Shown here: positions 1 through 5,006 of the stretch, one piece after another | Layout of the letters: each line of letters opens with the position of its first letter | Numbering within the stretch: position 1 is the stretch's first letter | Origin: DSXH01 sp037446915 | Lineage (GTDB): Bacteria; Bacteroidota; Ignavibacteria; Ignavibacteriales; Melioribacteraceae | Length of the DNA stretch: 5,006 bases | Reading direction: 5' to 3' | Assembly (NCBI GenBank): GCA_037446915.1 | Contig: JBBIHP010000150.1 | Span: forward strand, 1 to 5,006 | Notes under the pieces: model-generated | Database searches by the model: none | Told to the model about the DNA's origin: nothing | What the model saw: only the letters and a program-made list of their open reading frames with translations | Position numbers and translations under genes: made by a program

Positions 1-1013
1 TGAATGATACGGTTAAGTTTGCAACTGATCAGACCGATTCAGATAACAGGATACGCGAGAAAACCGTAAATGCACTTAAGCTCGGTCTGGTTAGATATAT
101 AGGTAAATCCGGAGTTGCCGATCAGATGACAATTTCTTTTGCCGTTCCAAAACAGCAGTCTGAAAAACCAAAAGATGACTGGGATTTCTGGTTTTTCCAG
201 GCAAGCTTAAATAGTAGTATCAACGGCGAAGAAAGAAGTAATTATAACTGGTTTAACGGGTCGTTCAGCGCAAGCAGAGTTACCGAAGATCTAAAAATTA
301 ATCTAAAACTTTCAAACTCTTATTCCGAAAATAATTTTAAGTATGATGATGGATCATCAATCATAGAAATAAAAAGTGTGTCGCGCAATCAAAGTTTTAA
401 TGGAGGAATTTATTTTTCACTAAACAACCATCTATCCTGGGGATTAAATGCCTATGCTTTCCGTTCAACCTATTCCAATATATCGTTTAGTGCATATTTA
501 GCAGCTGCAATTGAATATAATGTGTTTCCGTATTCACAATCTAACGCAAGGCAACTAAGAATAAATTATAGAATTTCTCCAACATATAACCGGTACTTCG
601 AAGAAACAATATTTCTTAAGACTAACGAAACATTGGTCAGTCAGCAATTATCTTCCACATTATCAATTATTGAACCTTGGGGGAGTACCAGTTTAACGTT
701 AACCGGTGCAAATTATTTTCATGATATGAACAAATACGAGATAGAATTATTTGGAAACGTATCCTGGAAAATTGTAAAAGGATTATCATTTAGTGTTTAT
801 GGAGGTTACTCAAAGATAAGAAACCAGATTTCACTGCCACGCGGCAGTGCTTCTCTTGAAGAAGTACTATTACAAAGACGCCAGCTTGAAACCGGATATT
901 CATACTGGGGCGGTTTCGGGATATCTTATTCTTTTGGATCGATCTACAATAATATAGTTAATCCAAGATTTGGTAACAGCGGCAGCGGATCAACCATTAT
1001 CATCTCAAATTAA
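1..1013 (+). CDS. Partial (5' end missing): outer-membrane beta-barrel family protein, upstream paralogue
   Basis: The reading frame is open from the left edge (first full codon at 3) to TAA at 1011-1013, giving 336 visible residues. The ATG at 126 is internal: codons before it (N-D-T-V-K-F, then L-G-L-V-R-Y-I) match residues 91 onward of the complete paralogue at 1114-2355, so about 90 N-terminal residues, including the signal peptide, should lie outside the window. The rest begins after a D-D-W-D-F-W motif and is built of alternating polar/hydrophobic, aromatic-rich strands typical of a transmembrane beta barrel. By eye it is roughly half identical to its neighbour, with shared blocks IEYN-x-FPYS, IEPWG, GGYSKI-x-NQ, LPRG-x-ASL and GISYSFGSIYNN. 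The tail after the last strand is Gly/Ser-rich. I recall this family as uncharacterised; outer-membrane location is inferred. No function is claimed. Confidence 0.85.
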   Translation, partial: NDTVKFATDQTDSDNRIREKTVNALKLGLVRYIGKSGVADQMTISFAVPKQQSEKPKDDWDFWFFQASLNSSINGEERSNYNWFNGSFSASRVTEDLKINLKLSNSYSENNFKYDDGSSIIEIKSVSRNQSFNGGIYFSLNNHLSWGLNAYAFRSTYSNISFSAYLAAAIEYNVFPYSQSNARQLRINYRISPTYNRYFEETIFLKTNETLVSQQLSSTLSIIEPWGSTSLTLTGANYFHDMNKYEIELFGNVSWKIVKGLSFSVYGGYSKIRNQISLPRGSASLEEVLLQRRQLETGYSYWGGFGISYSFGSIYNNIVNPRFGNSGSGSTIIISN

Positions 1014-1025
1014 TAATTTTATTTT

Positions 1026-1048
1026 AAGCCCTCTTCGGAGGGCTTTTT
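1026..1048 (+). terminator. Intrinsic terminator with UUCG tetraloop
   Basis: An 8-bp perfect stem (1026-1033 with 1038-1045) is capped by TTCG closed by a C-G pair, the very stable cUUCGg tetraloop, and runs into five T (1044-1048). It starts 12 bases after the stop codon of the upstream barrel gene, so it should end that transcript and separate the two paralogues into different transcription units. Confidence 0.9.
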
Positions 1049-1076
1049 GTTGCATTACCCGATTCTTTTTAATTTG
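1046..1076 (+). promoter_or_regulatory. Candidate Bacteroidota-type promoter for the second barrel gene
   Basis: TTTG at 1046-1049, 19 bases, then TTAATTTG at 1069-1076 fits the Bacteroidota sigma-factor pattern TTTG-N19-21-TAnnTTTG with one mismatch (TT for TA). Transcription would start near 1082, about 30 bases before the ATG at 1114. The -33 element overlaps the terminator's T tract. This is pattern matching in AT-rich DNA, so it is tentative. Confidence 0.3.
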
Positions 1077-1113
1077 CATTCCCAAAATATTAGTTACAGG
1101 AAATTAGTATTAT

Positions 1114-2355
1114 ATGAAAAAAATATTAACAGCTTTTACTGTAATATTACTATTTGCTTCAATACAGATTAATTCACAGAGCTCCATAAAGAGCGGTGCG
1201 CCCAAAGTGTTTTTCGACTGCCGGTGCGATTTAAATTATGTAAGAGAGCAAATACCGGTAATTAATTATGTAAACGATAGAACCGAAGCAGATATCCACA
1301 TTCTTTTCACAGACCAAAGAACAGGTTCAGGCGGAAGAGAATTTTTACTCCTTTTCATGGGTCAAAGAAATTTTGCCGGAATGAATGATACAATTAAGTA
1401 TAACATAAATCAGATTGATTCGGAGGACCAGCGCAGAGCCAAGATGGTTGATGCATTAAAAGCGGGACTGACAAAATATATTTTCAAATCGCCTATTGCA
1501 GATAAAATGAAAATTACATTCACCGATGGAAATGGTGATTCCTCCGAAACAGAAAATACAGATGACTGGGATTCGTGGGTTTTCAGAACGGGTCTCAGTA
1601 CATCTCTTAGCGGTCAACAGACAGCCAAACATGGAAATATCGGCAGTTCTATTTCAATTAATAGAATTACGGCAGATTCCAAAATTTATCTTTATGCCTC
1701 ATTTAATTATAACGAGAGTAATTACGATTACGGAGATACTAAAATTACAAGTATATCACGTAGACAAAACATTTCAGCTTCTTATATAGGATCAATTAGC
1801 AGTAACTGGTCGTGGGGATTATGGTCCTCACTAACAAAATCAACTTATAGTAATTTAAGTCTGGCTTTTAGTATAGCCCCCGGTATTGAATACAATTTCT
1901 TTCCATACTCCGAAGCCAATCAGAGACAGTTCCGCGCCGAGTATAGAGTAAATATGAACTATAATAAGTATGAACGGGAAACAATTTATTTTAAAATGCG
2001 CGAAACACTTTTAAGTCATTTGCTGCGTTTTTCGTTCGAGTTGATTGAACCATGGGGAAATGCCGGATTCCGATTAAGCGGTTCAAATTATCTCCATGAT
2101 TTTAATCTCTATTCATTAAGCACAGACGGATTTATTTCTGTTCGATTGCTAAAAGGATTTTCATTTGATGTGAGAGGTGGATATTCAAAAATTAATAATC
2201 AATTAGCTCTGCCTCGCGGTCAAGCATCGCTTGATGAAGTTCTTCTTGCCAGAAAAGAAATTGCTACTCAATATTCTTATAATTTTGGAATAGGTATTTC
2301 TTACTCGTTCGGTTCAATTTATAATAATGCGGTTAACTCACGGTTTGGTGATTGA
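1114..2355 (+). CDS. Outer-membrane beta-barrel family protein with N-terminal periplasmic domain, function unknown
   Basis: Complete, 413 residues, start ATG at 1114 with a weak AGGAA at 1098-1102. Residues 1-21 form a signal peptide (Lys-Lys, hydrophobic core, then I-N-S before Q22), which fixes the start. Residues ~31-137 look like a small alpha/beta periplasmic domain: a strand with D-C-R-C-D (35-39), a helix, then strands around A-D-I-H-I-L-F (59-65) and a Gly-rich turn (71-74). From D-D-W-D (150-153) to the end the pattern is amphipathic strands rich in Tyr, Phe, Trp and Ser, as in an outer-membrane barrel. A conserved segment, LPRG-x-ASLDEVLL-x-R (366-380), sits between two late strands, and the last strand is GISYSFGSIYNN. 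The adjacent upstream gene is a paralogue. The sequence is like proteins I recall only as hypothetical in Ignavibacteria and Gemmatimonadota; substrate and role are unknown. Confidence 0.88.
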   Translation: MKKILTAFTVILLFASIQINSQSSIKSGAPKVFFDCRCDLNYVREQIPVINYVNDRTEADIHILFTDQRTGSGGREFLLLFMGQRNFAGMNDTIKYNINQIDSEDQRRAKMVDALKAGLTKYIFKSPIADKMKITFTDGNGDSSETENTDDWDSWVFRTGLSTSLSGQQTAKHGNIGSSISINRITADSKIYLYASFNYNESNYDYGDTKITSISRRQNISASYIGSISSNWSWGLWSSLTKSTYSNLSLAFSIAPGIEYNFFPYSEANQRQFRAEYRVNMNYNKYERETIYFKMRETLLSHLLRFSFELIEPWGNAGFRLSGSNYLHDFNLYSLSTDGFISVRLLKGFSFDVRGGYSKINNQLALPRGQASLDEVLLARKEIATQYSYNFGIGISYSFGSIYNNAVNSRFGD

Positions 2356-2382
2356 TACATGAGATTAGCCGCCGGCGAATAA

Positions 2383-3507
2383 TTAATGGCTGTTATACTT
2401 TAGTAATAATTTTTTAACTCTATCAGCAGAAATGGATTCAACTACTCTTCCTTTTAATCCCACTATAGTTGTTGCTGCAAAAAGCGAGTTGTAAATCGCT
2501 TCCTGAGTTGCTTCTTCTACCGCCTGAAATAAAACCGTCATTGCGTTGTTATCAATAAAATCCGGTATTTCATTTAATTGATTAGCTGGTTCGTGAGGAA
2601 TTTTATAAGCTGTTGAAAACGCGATTGCATAATCCCCCGATCCATTGGACATTACAGTTGTTGTTCGTCCCATTCCTATAAATGACCGCTTAGCTAAACG
2701 CTTTAGGTTCTGTGTTGTAAGAGGTGCATCGGTGGCAATTACAATCATACAAGAACCGTCCTCCTTCCGCTTTACTTCCTCATGCTTTACTTCTTTTGTG
2801 TTAGGGATTCCATTTATAATTAATTCTCTCCCGAAGTTTGTTTGAACAAGTACTCCCACCGTGTAAGTCTTATTACCGATAGTTGCCAGTCTGGATGACG
2901 TACCAATTCCACCCTTTAGTCCGAACGCAACAGTACCTGTTCCGGCACCGACTGAACCTTCTTCAACCGATCCTGGTTTTGCCGATTCAATCGCATCAAT
3001 AATATCCTGTTCGGTTACATGCATTCCACGGATGTCATTAAGATATCCGTCATTAGTTTCGCCAACAATGGCATTAACCGAACGGACATCCTCATTGCCA
3101 TCGATATTAAGAACATATTTAACAGTTGCTTCTACTGCCTCTCCAACACTCAAAGTATTTGTGAGAATTATAGGTGATTCAATATTTCCTAATTCTTCAA
3201 CCTGAGTATAACCTGCAAGTTTTCCGAAACCATTAAAAACATAAATTGCAGCCGGAACTTTTTCTTTGAATAAATTACCTTCATGGGGTAAAACAGCAGT
3301 AACCCCCGTTCTAACTTTCTCTCCTGTGATAAGAGTTTTATGTCCTACGAGCACACCCGAAACATCTGTTATGGCGTTTAACTTTCCGCTCAACATAGTA
3401 CCGACCTTAATTCCATTATCAACAGCGCGTAATTTTTTGGTCGGATCCTGTGAATAAATAGAGTTTGCGAATATTAAAAGTAGTAGAATTAAAGATGCAT
3501 TTTTCAT
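2383..3507 (-). CDS. P1 family (DmpA/BapA-like, S58) secreted self-processing aminopeptidase
   Basis: The 374-residue product matches the DmpA family in length (DmpA is about 375) and motifs. Family members are Ntn-like hydrolases that cut themselves into alpha and beta chains and release N-terminal residues from peptides, amides or beta-peptides. Visible here: signal peptide 1-19 (hydrophobic core, I-Y-S before Q20), N-A-I-T-D-V-x-G-V-x-V-G-H near the mature start, ETNDGYLND (150-158), GSVGAGTG (184-191), GGIGTSSR (199-206), VLVQTNFGR (219-227), and D-G-S-C-M-I-V-I-A-T-D-A-P-L with predicted cleavage at Gly251/Ser252, Ser252 becoming the beta-chain nucleophile (codon 2752-2754). NGSGD puts Ser290 and Asp292 where DmpA, from memory, has Ser288 and Glu290. 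The ATG at 3507 is chosen over 3540 because it gives a standard signal peptide; neither has a clear Shine-Dalgarno. It likely acts in the periplasm; natural substrate unknown. Confidence 0.93.
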   Translation of the reverse strand: MKNASLILLLLIFANSIYSQDPTKKLRAVDNGIKVGTMLSGKLNAITDVSGVLVGHKTLITGEKVRTGVTAVLPHEGNLFKEKVPAAIYVFNGFGKLAGYTQVEELGNIESPIILTNTLSVGEAVEATVKYVLNIDGNEDVRSVNAIVGETNDGYLNDIRGMHVTEQDIIDAIESAKPGSVEEGSVGAGTGTVAFGLKGGIGTSSRLATIGNKTYTVGVLVQTNFGRELIINGIPNTKEVKHEEVKRKEDGSCMIVIATDAPLTTQNLKRLAKRSFIGMGRTTTVMSNGSGDYAIAFSTAYKIPHEPANQLNEIPDFIDNNAMTVLFQAVEEATQEAIYNSLFAATTIVGLKGRVVESISADRVKKLLLKYNSH

Positions 3508-3576
3508 TTTTATCACGCTGTAATATTGATAGTAATTCATCGTTGAAAAGAAGTAATATAAGTCTTAAGTTGGTAT

Positions 3577-3608
3577 CAAATGTAAATAAACAAAATCTAT
3601 TTTTCGAA
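3577..3608 (-). promoter_or_regulatory. Candidate Bacteroidota-type promoter for the P1 peptidase
   Basis: Reading the - strand, TTCG (3608-3605), a 20-base spacer, then TACATTTG (3584-3577) matches TTTG-N19-21-TAnnTTTG with a perfect -7 element and one mismatch at -33. Transcription would begin near 3572, about 65 bases before the preferred ATG at 3507 and 32 before the alternative at 3540, so it does not decide between them. Support is pattern only. Confidence 0.35.
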
Positions 3609-4056
3609 TCTCTTTTAATAAGGTTAATCTTTAAAAATGACCGTCAAGGAAATTATTTCGGAATTAAAGAAGAACGGAAGTGAGTATAATCGCGAAGGGA
3701 TGAAACGTTTCGGAATAAATGTTGATAAAGCATTCGGCGTCAACGTTCCGGTTATGCGGAAGCTTGCAAAGAAGATTGGAAGAAATCATGATCTTGCATT
3801 GAAATTGTGGGAAAGCGGTTACCACGAAGCACGCCATGTTGCTACAATGATTGCCGATCCAAAACTCACAACAAAATCATTAATGAACAGCTGGATTAAA
3901 GATTTTAATTCATGGGATATTGTTGATGGTTCATGTTCAAACCTGTTCCGCAAGACGGATCACGCATATGAAATGATTCCTAAATGGGCAAAGAGTAATA
4001 ACGAATATGTAAGGCGCACGGCATTTTCATTGATTGCATATTTAACCGTTCATGAT

Positions 4057-4066
4057 AAAAAAAAAA
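4057..4066 (+). repeat. A10 homopolymer at the alkylation-repair frameshift
   Basis: Ten consecutive A lie exactly where the reading frame of the repair gene breaks. Eleven A would give H-D-K-K-K-N-D-E-E-F, the length I expect from the family; eight A also restores frame; nine gives an immediate TGA. In the zero frame the run reads AAA AAA AAA, which also fits an A AAA AAA slippery heptamer. I see no strong hairpin just downstream and no Shine-Dalgarno-like stimulator upstream. Confidence 0.9.
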
Positions 4067-4306
4067 TGATGAAGAATTTCTGCAGTTTTTTCCATTGATT
4101 AAAAAATACTCAACAGACGAGAGAAATTTTGCGAAGAAAGCCGTTAATTGGTCACTACGTCAAATTGGTAAGCGGAGTAGTTTTTTAAATGACCAGGCAA
4201 TTCAATTAGCCGAGGAAATAAAATTAATTGATTCTAAATCTGCCCGCTGGATTGCTAACGATGCTTTAAGAGAATTGAAAAACCATAAAAAGTTTAATAG
4301 AAATAA

Positions 4307-4312
4307 AGGGGG
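4307..4312 (+). promoter_or_regulatory. Strong ribosome binding site (AGGGGG) for the PH-like membrane gene
   Basis: AGGGGG followed by A-T-T-A-A and then ATG at 4318 is the clearest Shine-Dalgarno sequence in the window. It lies inside the 3' end of the repair gene and supports ATG 4318 as the start. It also suggests this gene can be translated even if ribosomes leave the frameshifted upstream gene early. Confidence 0.7.
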
Positions 4313-4317
4313 ATTAA

Positions 4318-4848
4318 ATGAAAAGTGAAAAAGTATTATTCATTGAAGAAGAACGTTTCAATCAGAAATGGAATCTGTTTTTGATTACTCCGGTTTGTAC
4401 AGGATTTATTTTGTTTCAGCTCTATTCGCTCTATAGTCAATTGGTCTGGAAAAAACCAGTCGGTTCCGATCCCCTTTCTGATACATGGCTGATTGTAATG
4501 TCATTCCTTGTGATTCCTTTAATGATTTTCCTTATCTGGCTTTTCAGTGTTACAAAACTTACTGTACAAGTAGATAGCGAAAAAATATTAATTCGTTTTT
4601 ACCCGATGGTTAAAAGAGAAATATTTTTAAGTGATATCGGCTCATTCGAGATAAAAGAGTTTAATCCGATAATTGATTTCGGCGGATGGGGATTGCGTTA
4701 TTCGATACGATGGAAAACAACAGGTTATATTATGAAAGGAAAAATCGGTGTTCACATACATCTTAAGAACAGGAAAAATCTGCTGATCAGTTCCGAAAGA
4801 GCGAATGAGTTATTTCGTGTACTAAAGGAAATTAGTGCCCGGTATTAA
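4318..4848 (+). CDS. Small membrane protein: two transmembrane helices plus PH-like domain, function unknown
   Basis: 176 residues, with ATG set by the AGGGGG just upstream. A short charged N-terminus (1-18, E-E-E-R-F) leads to two hydrophobic helices, about 19-43 and 56-78, joined by a short loop containing P-x-G-S-D-P-L-S-D. The rest (79-176) is a soluble, mostly beta region ending in an amphipathic helix (S-E-R-A-N-E-L-F-R-V-L-K-E-I), the layout of a bacterial PH-like domain. A conserved-looking FGGWGLRYS stretch (121-129) and L-L-I-S-S-E-R (155-161) are like the uncharacterised family I recall as DUF6141/PH-domain proteins. It is probably anchored in the inner membrane with the domain in the cytoplasm; topology is inferred. 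It overlaps the end of the repair gene by 11 bases, so the two are probably co-transcribed. No functional link is evident. Confidence 0.85.
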   Translation: MKSEKVLFIEEERFNQKWNLFLITPVCTGFILFQLYSLYSQLVWKKPVGSDPLSDTWLIVMSFLVIPLMIFLIWLFSVTKLTVQVDSEKILIRFYPMVKREIFLSDIGSFEIKEFNPIIDFGGWGLRYSIRWKTTGYIMKGKIGVHIHLKNRKNLLISSERANELFRVLKEISARY

Positions 4849-4850
4849 AA

Positions 4851-4889
4851 ATCTGTTGATATCTGTTTTGATCAGTTAAATCTGTGTTC
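4851..4889. repeat. Four degenerate ~10-bp tandem units, core ATCTGT
   Basis: Just after the PH-like gene, units of 10, 10, 9 and 10 bases start at 4851, 4861, 4871 and 4880: ATCTGTTGAT, ATCTGTTTTG, ATCAGTTAA, ATCTGTGTTC. Three carry ATCTGT exactly and one has ATCAGT. An inverted copy, ACAGAT, follows at 4899-4904. From memory, short runs of this AATCTG/AATCAG type ending in GTTCTATT occur between genes in several bacterial phyla; I cannot confirm this here. Confidence 0.6.
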
Positions 4890-4911
4890 TATTTTATTAC
4901 AGATTTATTTT
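4877..4911 (+). terminator. Possible intrinsic terminator after the repair/PH-like unit
   Basis: A perfect 9-bp inverted repeat (4877-4885 with 4899-4907) encloses a 13-base, T-rich loop and is followed by four T (4908-4911). It sits 28 bases after the stop at 4848, between convergent genes. The stem is AT-rich with only two G-C pairs, so it is weak, and its left arm is also part of the repeat array. The - strand side has no T tract. Confidence 0.4.
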
Positions 4912-4932
4912 GATACTCAACGACAATTCAGG

Positions 4933-5006
4933 TCAGCTATCAACTTCCAACTCTACAAGTTTGGAAGATACACCCGGCAGTACAGAAACTTTTCTTGCAA
5001 GCTCAT
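4933..5006 (-). CDS. Partial (5' end missing): C-terminal 23 residues of an unidentified protein
   Basis: Reading leftward from the right edge, the frame starting at 5004 is open through 23 codons to TGA at 4935-4933. The product, E-L-A-R-K-V-S-V-L-P-G-V-S-S-K-L, then V-E-L-E-V-D-S, looks like an ordinary protein end: helix, L-P-G-V turn, then a beta strand. This resembles the last helix-strand pair of an ACT- or ferredoxin-like domain, but that is only a shape comparison. The other two - strand frames stop early. The convergent position relative to the PH-like gene leaves an 84-base intergenic gap, normal for this genome. The identity cannot be told from this fragment. Confidence 0.55.
   Translation of the reverse strand, partial: ELARKVSVLPGVSSKLVELEVDS

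Larger units (their letters stand above)
3637..4328 (+). pseudogene. AlkD-like DNA alkylation repair protein, split by a -1 frameshift at an A10 run
   Basis: The first frame (3637-4098, 153 residues) and a second frame ending at TAA 4328 together make one DNA_alkylation (HEAT-repeat) family protein. Members of the AlkD type are glycosylases that remove alkylated purines, mainly cationic 3- and 7-methyl adducts. Rejoined by reading A4065 twice, the product is 230 residues, normal for the family. Up to H-D-K-K the first frame is typical; then it gives M-M-K-N-F-C and stops, while the other frame gives K-N-D-E-E-F-L-Q-F-F-P-L followed by TDERNF and KKAVNWSLRQIGKR. Trp93 and Asp97 in FNSWDIVD match the spacing of AlkD Trp109/Asp113, and Trp172 in the second frame matches Trp187, so the 153-residue product lacks one key tryptophan and the C-terminal repeats. 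It may be a mutation, a homopolymer sequencing error, or slippage-rescued. Weak AAGG at 3620-3623 precedes the ATG. Confidence 0.85.

Noticed and set aside
126..1013. A complete 295-residue gene starting at ATG 126
   Set aside because: Codons 3-125 in the same frame match the complete paralogue, so this ATG is internal to a gene that starts left of the window.
1526..1789. 87-residue frame inside the second barrel gene
   Set aside because: It lies wholly within a well-supported gene in another frame and has no domain-like sequence or ribosome site.
2364..2380. Hairpin ATTAGCC-GCC-GGCGAAT between convergent genes as a bidirectional terminator
   Set aside because: It has an A-G mismatch, only three base pairs on each side of it, a 3-base loop and no T tract on either strand.
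2645..2845. 66-residue + strand frame opposite the peptidase
   Set aside because: It is antisense to conserved DmpA-family motifs and is explained as a shadow of that gene.
3266..3457. 63-residue + strand frame opposite the peptidase
   Set aside because: It is antisense to the conserved N-terminal half of the peptidase and shows nothing protein-like of its own.
3465..3683. 72-residue + strand frame across the divergent gap
   Set aside because: It starts inside the antisense of the peptidase signal peptide and ends within the repair gene in another frame; composition looks random.
4057..4098. Classical programmed -1 ribosomal frameshifting at A10
   Set aside because: The slippery run fits, but I see no upstream Shine-Dalgarno-like stimulator or stable downstream hairpin; simple mutation, sequencing error or transcript slippage is more economical.
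4095..4328. Separate small gene starting at TTG 4095
   Set aside because: The frame continues upstream in register with the repair-family sequence and begins mid-domain, so it is the second half of the frameshifted gene.

Overview
The window looks like chromosomal DNA from a free-living, AT-rich member of the Bacteroidota/Ignavibacteriota side of the tree. Reasons: low GC by eye, export signals ending in I-x-S-Q, mostly weak or absent Shine-Dalgarno sequences, promoter candidates of the TTTG-N19-21-TAnnTTTG type, and a beta-barrel family I associate with Ignavibacteria and Gemmatimonadota. That last point is from memory, not a search. I see no phage, transposon, CRISPR, tRNA or rRNA, and no gene-free stretch over 300 bases.

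Layout: positions 1-1013 hold the 3' part of a gene for a probable outer-membrane beta-barrel protein of unknown function; its start lies left of the window. A strong UUCG-capped terminator follows. A complete paralogue of the same family (1114-2355, + strand) comes next, so the two are a diverged tandem duplication. Convergent to it, on the - strand (2383-3507), is a secreted DmpA-type (P1 family, S58) self-processing aminopeptidase. Divergent from the peptidase is a two-gene + strand unit. Its first gene encodes an AlkD-like HEAT-repeat DNA alkylation repair protein, split by a -1 frameshift at a run of ten A (3637-4328). Its second, overlapping gene encodes a small two-helix membrane protein with a PH-like domain (4318-4848). 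The right end has a short array of degenerate ~10-bp repeats, a possible terminator hairpin, and the last 23 codons of a convergent - strand gene.

The genes do not form one recognisable pathway. The only close functional grouping is the two barrel paralogues. The repair gene and the PH-like membrane gene are probably co-transcribed, but I see no functional link. I found no convincing new defence or mobile system. The points most worth checking are the A10 frameshift, the conserved loop motif in the barrel pair, and the intergenic repeat array.
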